The notes: a model not told the origin generated them from the sequence alone. Shown: positions 33,394 to 46,899, counted from the stretch's first letter. The stretch is 64,000 bases of DNA from Dactylorhiza incarnata (GCA_033032865.1 JAWHQI010000228.1:682001-746000); one strand, 5' to 3'. A program made the numbers and translations.

Positions 33394-34853
33394 AATCAAT
33401 ACATAACCGCATCGAACCGTCCTTCTTCTTCACAAATAGAACTGGCGCACCCCAAGGCGACGTACTCGGCCAAACAAAACCAAACTGCAACAATTCGTAC
33501 AACTGAGCACGCAACTCCTCCAACTCACGCGGCGCCATACGATAAGGTGCCTTTACAATAGAATGAGTTTCGGGCTCAAAATCTATCACGAACTCTATCT
33601 CCCGCTCAGGAGGAAGACCTGGAAGGTTGTCGGGAAACACATCTGGGTATTCTCGCACCACCGGTATGTCATCGACACAAGGCGACGATGCACATGCCGC
33701 ACACAAAATAGAAACAAAACAAGCTCGACCACCCAACTCCGCAAAATCCTGAGCAAAAATGACAGACATAACCGAGGAAGTTTGATGCGGAAAGCCAAAC
33801 ACACTTATGGGCTGGCAATCATCCATCAAAAAATCCAAACACGTATCCCTGCACTAGATAATAGTGTCATATCGGGCTAACCAATCCATTCCCAGAATCA
33901 TGTCAAAATCTTCCAAGTCTAACACCATCAGATCTGCATAGGCCGAGAATCCTTCCAAAAGAATCGGACACTGCACAATACTCTGGTCCGCCATCACTAA
34001 AATACCGGACGGAAACTTAACACAAAGCGGATCATCAACTCACTCTATAGCCCAGTGATGATGATCCACAAACTTCCTAGCCACGAAGTAATGGGTGGCA
34101 CCAGAATCAAAGAGGACACATACCAAAAAATCTCGGACCTTAAACTCACCTAACCAATCATTATGAACAAATGATATCTCAAAGATATAATGTCTAAGCT
34201 TCTACACAAAGATCGGTTTACAAGGAGAGCAAAGATAAACCTGATATGACCTGGGTTGAGCACTGCGCTTCCTCTTTTGTTACTGCATTTAACTTGGCCT
34301 TTCCATGATCCAACTGTCGTTGCTGAGGCAGTGGCGGTGCCAGATCTGTAAGAGCAAGTTGCTGGCCGGCCGAATGGAGCTACGAACACCGGGATTTCAC
34401 ATGTCCATTATGTCCACACTGATAAAAGACCTTATCCTTTGACCAGCAATGACTGACGTCGTGCCCTCTCTATTTGCACGAAGTGCAAGACAGATCATTA
34501 TTCGGAGCACCTTGAAGAGCCATCAATTGAAGCTGCTTCTGCACGCCCTGCTTCTTGAAACACATTTCGAAAGGATGGCCCGCACGGCTTCAAACTCAAG
34601 AAGTCATTCATCAAACAATTCTGCTAGTGATTCTTTTTCTCTAATCCACCAACTCTTCGCCATGCCCTTAAACTGAAAGGTTGCAACCATCACCTTCTGG
34701 TCAACAGAAACACCAGAGTATGAGAACATCTCCTCCATCGCTAGGATTCAATCATCAAGTGCCATAAAGTCTGCCCTCCCATCGTAGGTCGGGGGTCCTA
34801 GCCTCTAGAAGTGCAAAATAAAGTTCATCTCTGGCGGCAACGCTGTTGGAACA
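33394..34853 (-). pseudogene. Chromovirus A: gag 3' part, protease and RT N-terminal part
   Basis: The minus strand holds, in order, a gag piece (LGPPTYDGRADF, FKGMAKSWW), a degraded zinc knuckle (QCGHNGHVKSRC, first cysteine lost), a protease with the DSGATH active site at about 34110, and the start of RT. The RT part (33838-33397) has the [16 protein letters not shown] linker, the [15 protein letters not shown] block and MRLCID at the CACTA insertion point. Several stops interrupt the gag and protease parts; two of them (34748-34750 and 34805-34807) lie near the TR-GAG insertion site. Confidence 0.8.
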
Positions 34854-36115
34854 TGGTCTTCCGCATCTCCTAGGTTTGAGAATAACAAATACTATGTGTA
34901 TTTGATCTTGTGTGTTTAAGTGTGCAGGAAAACAAAGTCCATATGACTCAAGGATTACATAAGAACGTTGCCCCCAAATTTGAGCCATCAAATCCAAAAC
35001 TCCTACTAGCCCCGGCGGTATCACCTATCGCCTGGCGCTAGCGGTAAGGAACCGCTGAGACGAAACCGCTGAGACGGAACCGCTGAGACGAAACCGCTGA
35101 GACTCTGAGACGAAACCGCTGGGAAGGAAACCGCTGAGATGCAAGCTGGTGTTAGAACATATAGAAGGAGATAGCGGCTGGCGGTATCCGATAGTGCAGG
35201 CTGTAGCGCGGAGCACAGAAGACAAGAGATAAATGTTTCCTCGGATTGAAGATTCTGCCGCGCAGAATATGTCCTAAAATGGGATAGAGCCGGCGGTAGC
35301 ACTAGCGCAGGCGTTAGCGCTGAGGCTATAAAAGGGACCCCTTGGCTCCGTCTTCCTCATCCTCTTGAGATCCAAAATTCCCGAGCTTCGTGCCACAGCC
35401 TAGAGAGTAAGGTTCAGAGAGATACTCCCACAAATCCATGAAGGCTTAAGGAGATTCGTGAGAGAAGATTTCAACACGCGTCATCATCATGATGAAAGAC
35501 CGCATCGACTACGATCATACTCTGCGAGTCTTCATCTACTTCTCCAAGAGATCCACATAGAGGGAGTTTTTATATTATTGTCTTTTTATTTCACATCTTT
35601 TCTTGTAATCGTTTAGTAAACTCGCCTCGTATTGTCGACTAGGTCTGGGTAGGACTTAAGGCAGAAATTCACCTCGTGTTGGTGACTAGGTCTAGGGTGT
35701 AGTTCTAGGGGGTGCTCGAGGCCATATACGGGGAAGGGTTAGCTAGAGCGGCTTGAGGCCGTATCCGTGGAAGGATCGGCTAAAGCCAACCGGTTCGTGG
35801 GGATACGAGTCGGTATAGAATACAAAAAGAGTTTTTCATATTTTGCTTTGATTTCTAGCGTCATTGAAATAAAAATTTTGCAATCAATTTTATTAATAAT
35901 TATCATATCTCTCTTTGTGTAATAAAATTGATTTGTTCTTCATTTCTCTAAATTGTTTATTATCCTGTCCTTTATTATAAAACAATTTAGATCTTTATTC
36001 AAAATCACTATTTTGATTTCTTATCATATGCATGTATTTCAAAATATAATATAAGTTCTTAAAACCCTTATTCACCCCCCCCCCCGCCCCTCTAAGAGCG
36101 CCTACCGATCCAACA
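34854..36115 (+). repeat. 5' LTR of the TR-GAG element
   Basis: This 1262-bp LTR has a TATA box at 35326-35334 (ctataaaag after gcgctgagg), preceded by short repeats of the type gagacgaaaccgct and gcgctagcgg. A c-run (ttcacccccc...) lies just before the end. It is highly similar along its length to 41093-42358, with scattered substitutions and small indels. Confidence 0.9.
35326..35334 (+). promoter_or_regulatory. TATA box of the TR-GAG 5' LTR
   Basis: ctataaaag is followed by ggaccccttggctcc. The matching site in the 3' LTR is tataaaaaga at 41581. It sets the expected start of the element's transcript. Confidence 0.6.
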
Positions 36116-36117
36116 AG

Positions 36118-36129
36118 TGGTATCAGAGC
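36118..36129 (+). promoter_or_regulatory. Primer-binding site of the TR-GAG element
   Basis: tggtatcagagc, 2 bases after the LTR end, is complementary to the 3' end of plant initiator methionine tRNA, the usual primer for copia elements. Confidence 0.8.
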
Positions 36130-36163
36130 AGTTTTATTCCAATCGTCTTAACAACCAGGAATA

Positions 36164-37603
36164 ATGGCGTCTCATGATCTCGCTTCTATTAGTGGGGTAA
36201 ATTTTTATGAAGAAGAAAAATCTCTTAAACCACCTTTATTCGAAGGGAGAAATTATAAAGGGTGGAAATTTTTAATGGAAAAGTTTATTAAAATTTAGAT
36301 ATCAATGCATGGGATATAACAATAGTTAGACCAGCGGATGAATCAAATAAACAGGAATGTCATCTAAATGCAAAAGCTTTAAAGTATTTTTTGTGTTTTT
36401 TCCTACGAAATTTCAAAATTAATATATTGTTTTTCTAGTGCATACAAAGTATGGAAATTTCTTGAAGAAATGTATGATTCTCCTTCTACAGGTATGGAAG
36501 AATCGCAAGAACCGGAGAATATGCAAGCTTGCTCCACTCATGACGAATCATTGGAGCACACATCAAATGGAAGAGAAGGAGAAGTACTTTCTTCGGAAGA
36601 GGAGTGCGAAAAAGATGTCAAAGAAACTATGTGTTCAAATCGTGCCTCTCCCGAAAGCAACGTAAGGAAATCTAATCCCATTTTTTGTATGTCTATCTCT
36701 TCTTTACAATTGCTTCAAACCACTAAGCGCAAAGTTAAGAAATTAAAAGATGCTAATGAACATTTGCGCTTAGAAAACAAAAAGTTAAAGGCAAAAATTA
36801 ATGAACAATCAAATTCAAATTTATCTAGTTCTATCCATGGTTCCTTAGTTGAAAACACTACACCTTGTGTAGAATATAATGAATTAAAAGAAAAACACAA
36901 GGAACTTGAAAAGGAACTTCTTTTTATAAAAGAACAAAATAAAAGATTATGTTTAGAAAATTCATCCTTGAAAAATGATTGTGCTAAATGTAATGACTAT
37001 AGAATTGAAATTAAAGAGATGGATGAAACATTTGATGAATATAGAAATAACTATCAAAATCATATTGATTCAATTATTTCCATTCTTCAAAACAGCACAA
37101 TCGCTTATAACAAAACTAGACATAATCTTATAGTTAAGAATGATGAATTAAAATCAAAAATCAACTTGCTTATGAAAATGGTAAATACAAATTCACAATA
37201 TCAAACTATATCTAAAAACAAGTTGAATATGAATATGAACATCTTACCTAAGTTTAAAAATGGGAGTAAGGAACATAAAGGATTTGTAAATCAAAATCAC
37301 CATAATTTACAATATCATGTTTCTCCCAACCTAAAATTAAATGCAAACAAATTTCCTTCAAAGTATAAATTCAAAAACCTTTTTGATCCAAATATTCAAG
37401 TAAATGATTATGGAAATTTGAAAACTAAAAATAATGTTAAACCAAAATTTGAATGGAGACCCAAAGCTAAAGATGAAACACAAGCTCAAATCAAAAGAGC
37501 CCATTCAATCATATCTCCCCAAAAGCAAACACGATGTATTTGGGTACCCAATGGAACCGTCACACCTGGTCCTCTTTGGATACCTAAATCTCTCATTCAT
37601 TAG
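36164..37603 (+). pseudogene. Gag-like gene of the TR-GAG element (5' part broken)
   Basis: The ATG at 36164 opens a copia gag N-terminus with the PPLFEGRNYKGWK motif. It hits a stop after about 45 codons (36298), and the next stretch is shifted. From 36470 a frame of 377 codons runs to 37603. It starts with MYDSPSTG (the end of the UBN2-type gag domain), followed by an acidic stretch, then long heptad-like coiled coils rich in Lys, Glu, Leu and Asn (about residues 75-245). It ends with a WVPNGT / GPLWIPK motif typical of SIRE-lineage gag. The zinc knuckle usually found before that motif was not seen. Gag forms the particle; in this copy the N-terminal half is disrupted. Confidence 0.7.
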
Positions 37604-40600
37604 TATCAAATCATTTGCATGAAGTAGAAATCAACTAAAAAATAAAATAATTATCTACTTCATGATATGCTTAATTTTCTTTTTTTGATTTTTTTTGTTT
37701 TTATTTATTTGAGCCATCATGATATGATCACTTTATATAACTTGTGATATGACTTTCACATATTAAAACCAAAATTCATAAATGAATATAATTGAATAAA
37801 GTTGAATAAAAAGTCATATCATTTTTCCTAGTGATCTACTTTTTATTTTTATCCTTCTAAATCCAATTTCCTAAAAGTCTTATAAAATTGGAAAAAGTAA
37901 ATTTGTCATATGATATTATTAAGACTAAATGAAATAAGTGTCAAAATGGATTCAAAAGATATTTTAGGGGTATTAGGCTAAATTTATAAAATGCGCAATT
38001 TTGCCTAAGTATTTAATATATTTGCGTCATTTTTTATTACCCCTAGTATGTTAAATCATAATCATGTCAAACCGAAATTGAAAAATTGCATGAATATTAT
38101 TTCAATTATTTATGATCATTTCACTCATGCATATGTTGTGCAAAACTCAAGAATTAAGGTCTAATAAATTTGGAGCTTTAATGAATGTGAAACCCATGTA
38201 CTAAAATTTTAACTTCCGCAACTTTTTGCATTTTCTTCTCGTCTCTTCACTTCATTAGACAGGCCTTACATTGTACAAACATAATTAAGAAAAATCGGAA
38301 GCAAAATCAAAGAAAATCTAGGCTATATGATTAAAATAAGCACTCTCTGTGAGCTAACGCAGGCGCTAGAAACAAACGCCGGCGCTAGCTCAAGTCTCCG
38401 ATTTTCTGAAATTTTAAAATTCTGTAAAATCAATAAAAATATATTATTTTATATGTACTACTCATTTTTGCATCTATGCCTATAATTTATTTTTGAAAAA
38501 TTAAAATACAAAATTACAAAAGCCAAATTACAGGAAATATTTTTTTTCTTACTTCCTTTCTTTGGTCATTTGGTTGATTTCTATATGCAAAAATCAAATA
38601 CAAAAATACAAAACAAAAACAAGTATGAACAAGTATTTTTTTGAACTTACATTTTCTACTTACATGTATCCTGCGAAAGGGAGTTTTGGGCTATCATCCC
38701 ATCACATCTCCTAGTACCGGGCGAACCCCTCACAAGGTTGTCCTCGGGATGTCCAAGATCAATCTTATGAGTTCAAAATTTAAATAAAATTATTCTTCAA
38801 AATATAAAAAATACTGTATGGACTTCATTGAAAATCAAGCATGATTTAATCTATTATTTAGAACTTCTATAATGTTGCAATTTATCTTTTAAAACTACTT
38901 TGAACATTGTTTTCATCATGCTTTGATATATCTATTAATATGTGCATCACTTATCTTGTAAAGGTTGTGTAGAACTAAGCTTAGCATGCCTCTAAGTATG
39001 AGTAAATGTTTTATGTTTGATAATGATCTTTATTCACTCACTTATTTTGGCATTGTCTACATATGTGTTTAATCTAAGAATGCTTGTGTATGCTGTTTAT
39101 TAGTACAATGAATTAAAATTGCACAAGTATCTTACCTACACTCCATTATTTGCACTTTTAAAAGTTAAGAAAAGTGGTTATGTTTTCATAAATTATATTG
39201 GTTTGCAAAACAAGTGTATTCGGAGAACTTTGTACAAAACAAAAATCATAAAATAAAGTGACAAAGATAACTTCACCAAGCACTACTTGAACCTCCTGAT
39301 AAGTCTTAATAAGCGTTGTGAGGTTGAGCACCTTGGGAAGAATTGTAAAGTATCTTGTGCAAACCATATCTTTCTTTCAAAATAACAACCACTTACTCTT
39401 AAGTACACCGGATCACTAGTTTCAACATTAAAATAAAATAAAATATGTGATCCCCCAAGCACTACTTTACACCCTGATAAGTCTTGATGAGCATTGTGTG
39501 TGCAAAGCACCTTGGTAGTTGTACATTTTGTTTGTGCATTGAAGTGTGTGGAAGTAAAATTATTTGTGTTTTATTGTGCTCTTTACTTTACATATCTCTT
39601 GTATTTTTGATTAAAACATTTGTTTACTCTACTCAAAGATACACTTATGTGCACATCATTATCTTCCATAACACTTCTACTCATGAGTATTGGATCCTAA
39701 TGCTAATTCTATACTACTATTTATTTATGAAATGCACTAGATAACCTAGCATGCTTTCTACAATGTTTGGTATATTTTGAAATTGTGAATTAAAATAACA
39801 TTGTAGTAATTTCTTTTTGATAACATTATTTCATGCTTGGTTACTTTATTGTTGAACTTAAAGATTTTAATTGAACAATGATTTACAAAAACATCTTCTT
39901 TATGAAACTTAACTCATATATCTTTTTTATGGATCGTCATTGATTACAATAAGATGTTTCTTGTATTTCGATAAGTCTTCCGCATATAATCATATAATTG
40001 TTTTACCTTGCGCTTTCATGTTTACTTAAAGTCTTTTATTTTGTGTGCATCATCACTCGAATCTTAAAATTCCTTTCTTTCAACAAGTGGTAGACTTGCT
40101 TGGTAAACTTTATATTGGTTGCTTTAAACAAGAAAAAAAATTTTATGCTAAAAACTCTGATTTATTTCTATGAAAATATTGTTATATTAAAAACTCTGAT
40201 TCATTAATGGATTTCAAAATAGCTATGTGAGTGTTTTCATAAATTCAAATAAAAATATATACCCATAGGCTATGAACTTATCACTGAATTTAAATGCTTA
40301 ATGTTTCCAATAATTATTATCCATGACTTCATATCTCACCATGGCGGGGGCGTAGGGTTGTAGACATTAGATAACCTGACCTCTATGCCATGTCTTGTCC
40401 TTAACTAGGGAGGGTTCCAGTGGGGCCTTGCGAGGCACTAGGGGAAAAGAGTGCTAGGTTTAGTTTTGTCTAGTGTTTGCATATGGGACTAACACCCCAA
40501 CCTACGGCATGTTTGCAGCTCCTCATGACCATCGGTCACTTAGTATGGGGCTAGGGTGTAGACATATTGTCTGGGTAGATTGGTTACTTGGAAATCATTA

Positions 40601-41092
40601 CCTTTTTTTGCTTAAACCTCTTATATAAAGGGAAATTCTAACAGGATAATATTGATTACTTGACAAATGTTATTTTGGTCTTCTTTAAGCAACAAACTCT
40701 GATCTATCTCTATAAAAATTATTCTAAAACTCCTTATCATTTTATTCTCTCTAAAAGCTCGATCATGCCTTAATCTCATTATCAAAACTTTTCTGTGTTT
40801 TGCTTCTTTACCCACTTTTGCTATTAACAAAAGGGGGAGAACTAACATGATAAATATAATCTGCTGTCAAAATAGAAAACTAACATAATTAATTAAGATG
40901 ATAGCTTACATATTAGGGGAGCATTCACTTAGGGGGAGCATGTATTTAGGGGGAGCAATTCTAAATGCTAAAATCGATAATTATCCTAAGTCATCACTCT
41001 CACACACACACAAGTAAGTTTCATCATGCTTATATATATATTAATGCTCTGATTTATCATTAATGGATTTGTAATTATCAAAAGTGGGAGTT
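37604..41092. other. Non-coding interior of the TR-GAG element
   Basis: About 3.5 kb of AT-rich DNA between gag and the 3' LTR. No frame exceeds about 90 codons, and no protease, integrase, RT or RNase H motif is visible. Two similar phrases lie at 39275-39340 and 39450-39520 (caagcactacttgaacctcc / caagcactactttacaccc). Gggggag-rich phrases at 40830-40960 precede the 3' LTR. Confidence 0.7.
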
Positions 41093-42358
41093 TGTTGGAA
41101 CATGGTCTTCCGCATCTCCTAGGTTTGAGAATAACAAATCCTATGTGTATTTGATCTTGTGTGTTTAAGTGTGCAGGAAAACAATGTCCATATGACTCAA
41201 GGATTACATAAGAAGGTTGCCCCCAAATTTGAGCCATCAAATCCAAAACTCCCACTAGCGCCGGCGGTATCACCTAGCGCCTGGCGCTAGCGGTAAGGAA
41301 CCGCTGAGAAGAAACCGTTGAGACGGAACCGCTGAGACGAAACCACTGAGACGAAACCGCTGAGACGAAACCGCTGGGAAGAAAATCGCTGAGATGCAAG
41401 CTTGCGTTAGAACATATAGAAGGAGATAGCGCCTGGCGTATCCGATAGTGCAGGAGGTAGCGCAGAGCACAGAAGGCAAGAGAGAAATGTTTCCTCGGAT
41501 TGAAGATTCTGCCGCGCAGAATATGTCCTAAAATGGGATAGCGCCGGCGGTAGCACTAGCGCAGGCGTTAGCGCTGAGGCTATAAAAAGAACCCCTTGGC
41601 TCCGTCTTCCTCATCCTCTTGAGATCCAAAATTCCAGAGCTTCGTGCCACAGCCTAGAGAGGAAGGTTCAGAGAGATACTCCCACAAATCCATGAAGGCT
41701 TAAGGAGATCTGTGGAGAAGATTTCAACACGCGTCATCATCATGACGAAAGACCGCATCGACTACGATCATAATCTGCGAGTCTTCGTCTACTTCTCCAA
41801 GAGATCCACATAGAGGGAGTTTTTATATTATTGTCTTTTTATTTCACATCTTTTCTTGTAATCATTTAGTAAACTCGCCTCGTGTTGGCGACTAGGTCTG
41901 GGTAGGACTTAGGGCAGAAATTTGCCTCGTGTTGGCGACTAAGTCTAGGGTGTAAGTCTAGGGGGTGCTCGAGGCCATATCCGGGGAAGGGTTGGCTAGA
42001 GCGGATTGAGGCCGTATCCGGGGAAGGATCGGCTAAAGCCAACCGGTTCCTGGGGATACGAGTCGGTATAGAAAACAAAAAGGGATTTTCATATTTCGCT
42101 TTGATTTCTAGCGTCATTGAAATCAAAATTTTGTAATCAATTTTAGTAATAATAATCATGTCTCTCTTTATGTAATAAAATTGATTTGTTATTCATTTCT
42201 CTAAATTGTTTATTATCCTCTCCTTTATTATAAAACAATTTAGATCTTTATTCAAAATCACTATTTTGATCTCGTATCATAAGCAAGTATTTCTAAATAT
42301 AATATAAGTTTTTGAAACTCGTATTCACCCCCCTCTAAGGGCGCCTACCGATCCAACA
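41093..42358 (+). repeat. 3' LTR of the TR-GAG element
   Basis: This 1266-bp LTR has the same ends as the 5' LTR. It has one extra gagacgaaaccgct-type repeat and a shorter c-run. The target duplication aacgc follows at 42359. Confidence 0.9.
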
Positions 42359-42660
42359 AACGCTATAGGGGGAACAAGAGGTGCAGGATGTATGGGCTCC
42401 GACTGATTCGTCAACGGTTGCTGCCACTAAGTGGCAGTCAACAATACTTGCATCTGCTCCTGCATTGCGACCAACTGTCGCGCCAACGTCTCATTGCTAA
42501 GACGCAACCCCTCCAACATAGCCTCACTATGCGCACCTGACGACTCTACCTCGGATGGGGGGACAGTTCTCACGGGCTGGCACTTTGGGGCCATATCTAA
42601 GGATGACAAGGACAAATAACCTATCAAAACTGGACCCAACCCTCTAGGAAGAGAAGACAT
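42359..42660 (-). pseudogene. Chromovirus A gag, N-terminal part
   Basis: The minus-strand ATG at 42660 opens a 77-codon frame whose second half (LRLSNETLARQLVAMQEQM) is a helical stretch like that upstream of Ty3/gypsy gag domains. A TAG at 42427-42429 follows, and the frame then runs to the TR-GAG insertion at 42358. The gag sequence continues at 34848. It lies about 600 bp downstream of the primer-binding site. Confidence 0.6.
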
Positions 42661-43254
42661 ACAAACACTTGCTCCTGCTACTACCTTGCTCTGGGAATAG
42701 TTTTATATATGATATTTCACTATACTCAGGAAGATAAATCGTCACCCCTGAATCCCTCTTGCACCTCTTCCGTATGCATGAAGGTTTAACATCTTTCTTT
42801 TAAAACCATGAGTGTACATGTGTCATCATGTAGATCTCCAGCTTGGCACGTGTGCTTATGCAGTGTTAAGAAATGCATGTAGTGCTATACAGTCTTAGAA
42901 AGGCCCCACTGCATGTTATGAGTGGCGTACACGTGCGATATTATGCATCCTATACTACATATTATCGCATGTAACAAAAAAGAAAATCTAATGGTCACGC
43001 ATGCGACCTACGTTATGCATCCCAAACTATATAACAGTTACATGTTGTCACCTATGAGGATCCATATACAGACACATATTATGCATCCCATACTACATAA
43101 TATGCCCAGTATACTTCTTTCATGCTTATGAGTGTAGTGTCCATGCTTCAGTCGAGATCTATCGATGACCCATCGGTGGGTGTATGCAATGAATAACGTT
43201 CTCACTAGGTGGTTAACCGGGCCAACCAGACTATCCCAGCAACCCGGCTAACCT

Positions 43255-43267
43255 GGCTCTGATACCA
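43255..43267 (-). promoter_or_regulatory. Primer-binding site of element A
   Basis: The minus strand reads tggtatcagagcc, two bases after an LTR ending gggttgtgaca. It matches initiator methionine tRNA. It shows that the LTR to its right is the 5' LTR of a minus-strand element running left. Confidence 0.75.
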
Positions 43268-44047
43268 ACTGTCACAACCCGCATTTTCCCGATATATTTT
43301 ACGTATTATAAATACACGTCATGATGCCGCGTCTTGCAGGGGACAACTGTAGACGCTCAGCAAACACTCTTTACGAACATATATACGAAATATAAGTATC
43401 TTTATGTCAACAGATAATTTGAGCTTCTTTTAGGTTGGGACCGTGTCCCTCGTCCTGTGGAATACTTAGTCCACATATAGAAAGTGTATGACCCCATTTT
43501 TTTCTTTTTCAAATCTGGGGTCTTATGCCCAAAACCGCCGTTTTGCAGTGACACCCTCACTCGGGAAGGTCGCCACTACAAAATGCCGATCCTGCTGGCC
43601 TTATCGATCACAGAAAAAGTAAAAGTAACAAAACTAGAGATGAAGACAAGTCCACATCACATATATAGTAAATCATCACAAGAGAGGTCCACACACACAC
43701 ATAACTGAAATGAAAGATAGAAATTACAAGGGCTCCTGCCCGATACATCAAATCCTCACTACATTAACACTCACGGAAGCAAATCAACTAGTAGTAACAC
43801 TCACGGATCCCGACACTGGTGCTCCTGTGCTAGACTGTCCCGCCTCCATCTGCTCTAGCCTCTGGAGCTGCTCCGTCCCTGTGGTCTCCTAAAATGATAA
43901 GGTACCGACCGTTAGTCAAAAGACTACGCCAATCCCCCACCCCTCCCAAGTGACTCCTAGGCACCTAGCGGGAAGGATGAAGCGGAAGACAACAAGGGGT
44001 ATAACAATAGAAGGTGTCATGGTACAGGGAAAGTCTACTCTACATAA

Positions 44048-44048
<1 letters not shown>

Positions 44049-44084
<36 letters not shown>
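44049..44084. repeat. (TA)n microsatellite
   Basis: An uninterrupted run of about 18 ta units inside the long LTR interval. Confidence 0.95.
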
Positions 44085-44086
<2 letters not shown>

Positions 44087-46899
44087 GGAAGCAGTAAAAG
44101 AGCATGGTCATAGCAGGTAAAGAATAAGTAAAGTGCAGTGAATAAAGACATGTATATAATAGAAAAGTAACCATTGATTTATAGGAATGCCCACACAAAC
44201 CTATATACCAATGGGTCGTTTAGCAAGGCCTATCGTATAAGAAGCCCCAAAACCGACTTATACGATAGGGGTAGGGGTTGAAATGCAATGTTTATGCTAT
44301 GTCATGCAAGGTATGTTGTTAAATGTTATGTCCACACAAGTGCAACTCACACACTACGACTCTATGCGCACAGACCATTAGTTCCCCCTTTTTGGAGCTA
44401 GCAAGACTCCCAGGATACTCCCGTAGTGGCAAACGAAAGCGGTGGGTTGGGCCTCGCCCACCTCTAGGTTGGTATTTGCACTACCTAACCTAGACCTAAC
44501 ATACGCCTCAACGCTAAGAACACAACAGCGAAGATCCCGCGTACTCTTGCTGGTCAGACCACCAGACTTCCTTGGTAAAATGGTTATCCACTCTTACCGA
44601 GCCCCAGCATTAATGTCGGTGCAACGACCATCAACACTAAGGACCCACCACCTTATGCACATGCAAACTTGATTACCATCTATCCCGAGTCATAAACTCC
44701 CCGCACTAACCTGCCCGTCATCATAACCTTCCAGGCCAACGGCCCGCCGGACCAACCCGTCCGTACCAACAAGCATTATATGAGTCATAAGCTCACCGGA
44801 CTAACTAGTCTGTTGCTTCAACCACCGAGCCTACCGCTCGTACAACCAAACCAACTAGCCTCCTGTAACTACGGGGTATGGGTGTGCGTATTATTAACTT
44901 AATCTTGTACATCAACTTATCCCTACAATTTATGGTTAATCTTGGACTTCCCAAGGATTACCCTGTAAGGGGCTCGCTACGGTACTAGGAACTATAATGG
45001 GATGATACCCCAAAGATCCCTTTCTTAAGACACTTAGTGTTGTGGGTATCTACCCATATTCCTAAGCCTCTTATGTTTTCACTTGTATTAACCCTAGGTG
45101 GTTTATGACATGCTAGGGGAAAGACGATCTTTCGTCAATCCCAAGCACAACCTTACCCTTAGCCCACCTAACACTCGTATCTCCTAAACTCCTTTTGGTG
45201 ACCTTCAATCTCTTCAACCTGACCATGTACACCAACTACATGCCACTCCACTTGATAGGCCCCTAAATACCCAAGTTTCATATTTTACTAAACGCAGAAC
45301 AAACTAACTATATGAAGCTTATAAGTATAGGTACTCCAAATATTCAACCACATGACACAAGGTTTTTACTGGAGGTCTATGATGGCATTATAAGGCTAAA
45401 TCCAAAGACTCATATTTTTCCTCAACATTTTAACATTAATTTAAATTTCTACAATGTTTGCCAAGTATGAATATGAACATGAAGTGTAAGGTATTCTCAA
45501 GACATGATCCTCATAAAATTAGGATAAATCTTATCATGCCAAAATAACAGTAAATAATTAATATCACAATTTTACAGTAAGGAAATGTCCTCTATTTTTA
45601 ATATTTAACTTCTATCCAAGCTTGAAGATTTATGAAGGAACTACCAAAATTACTTGTGCAAAAATTACAGAAAAATTACCAGATCTCTATTATGTCCAGA
45701 AAAACTTAGTTACAAAGTTTCACAATTTATTTGAATCATTTACTCACTGAAATAATTAATCCAAATAATTCCTAACTTGCACATGTTGTTAAGTAACCTA
45801 CTGATAACAATTTCCAAAAATTCTATAAAACTTCACAGAGCTTTCTAGTGCTTTGAAATGTCTTATCACCAAGTTGCACATTTTTCCAGAAAGTTTTGGA
45901 CCCTTAATTATATTTCTTATGATTGAGACAAAATAGGTGCCTTGAGAATGAAATACTAGATAAATCATTTAATAAATTAAACAAAAATTACCAGGAGTCA
46001 ATACTATGATTATAAAGGCACCACCAAGATTTCATCTTCATCCAAGATCATTTGTGCATGTAAATATCTCTTAATAGAAGTTTACCTAAAGGGATTATGT
46101 CGTATTTCAAAGTGGATAATTGCTCCTAAAATCCTTATAAAATTACCTAGTGCCTAATTACATCCCATGAACTTATCTACCAAGTTCCATGACCATTCAA
46201 GAACATTTGACCCCATGTCCTTCACAAGGTTCAAAGAACAACCCTAAGGTTAAAACTAGGGTCCAAGGGCATATCCACCTCTACACCACCACATCTTACT
46301 CATGAAGGTGTTTTGGGTGATCCTAAACCAGTGGCCGAGGTTTCAACTCATGGTGATGAGTTCTGACCACCATACCCCAAGATAAACACCATGCCCTAAC
46401 TTTGACCCAATTTGACCTAACTTGGGTTGACAAATTGCCCAACCAAATTAGTCCCAATTGGGCAGAGATTTTTTTCCAGGCTCATGTGATAACCCTATGA
46501 AGTACCCACCAAAATTTGGAGGGCATTAGCGGTCATTTGACCCAATAATTAAATAATATTTGATTTATGAAACTATTACAAAAACCTTATAAAAATGTTC
46601 TTCTAAAATTCCCATTTTTGTATATGATGTGTGTATGTGTAAATAGCCTATGTTTCAATTTTCAAGTCAATCTCATATCCCAATCAAAAGTTATTCCAGA
46701 TATGGTGGCTGCCCTACACTAGGGACCAGTCCTACCAAAATGGACCTACAGGGACCTATAGAACTCCTTTTGGGGTGAAATCAAATTTAAAATAAACCAG
46801 ACTCCAAGGGATACAACTTTCATGTTGGGAACTTTTTCATTTGAGGGGTTCTAGTATTTTTTAATAATTATAACAAAATACTGCATGAATAATTAATTA

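Larger units (their letters stand above)
34854..42358 (+). mobile_element. Non-autonomous SIRE-like copia element (TR-GAG type)
   Basis: Two LTRs (34854-36115 and 41093-42358) start TGTTGGAACA and end CCAACA. A perfect 5-bp duplication, aacgc, lies at 34849-34853 and 42359-42363. A primer-binding site (TGGTATCAGAGC, matching initiator Met tRNA) follows the first LTR after a 2-base gap, and a polypurine-type aaaagtgggag precedes the second. The 5 kb interior carries only a gag-like gene. The 37604-41092 stretch is AT-rich and shows no protease, integrase or RT. Such gag-only elements are known as TR-GAGs and rely on enzymes of autonomous relatives. The aggggga-rich end of the interior (40840-40960) recalls SIRE-lineage elements. 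Confidence 0.85.
26689..43267 (-). mobile_element. Internal region of decayed chromovirus A, with two nested insertions
   Basis: On the minus strand the order is primer-binding site (43267-43255), gag, protease, RT, RNase H, integrase and chromodomain, which is the Ty3/gypsy order with a C-terminal chromodomain. Two younger elements split it: a copia-type element at 34854-42358 in gag and a CACTA element at 29331-33393 in RT. Without them the internal region is about 5.0 kb. Many stops and frameshifts show it is long dead. The RNase H to chromodomain order and the GPY/F-type region place it near the Tekay clade; the clade is inferred by eye. Confidence 0.75.

Noticed and set aside
36116..36130. 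Possible tRNA-Met gene fragment
   Set aside because: Only the 12-base complement to the tRNA 3' end is present, directly after an LTR, so it is a primer-binding site.
44049..44084. (TA)n tract as a replication origin or promoter
   Set aside because: It is a simple microsatellite inside an LTR with no supporting context.
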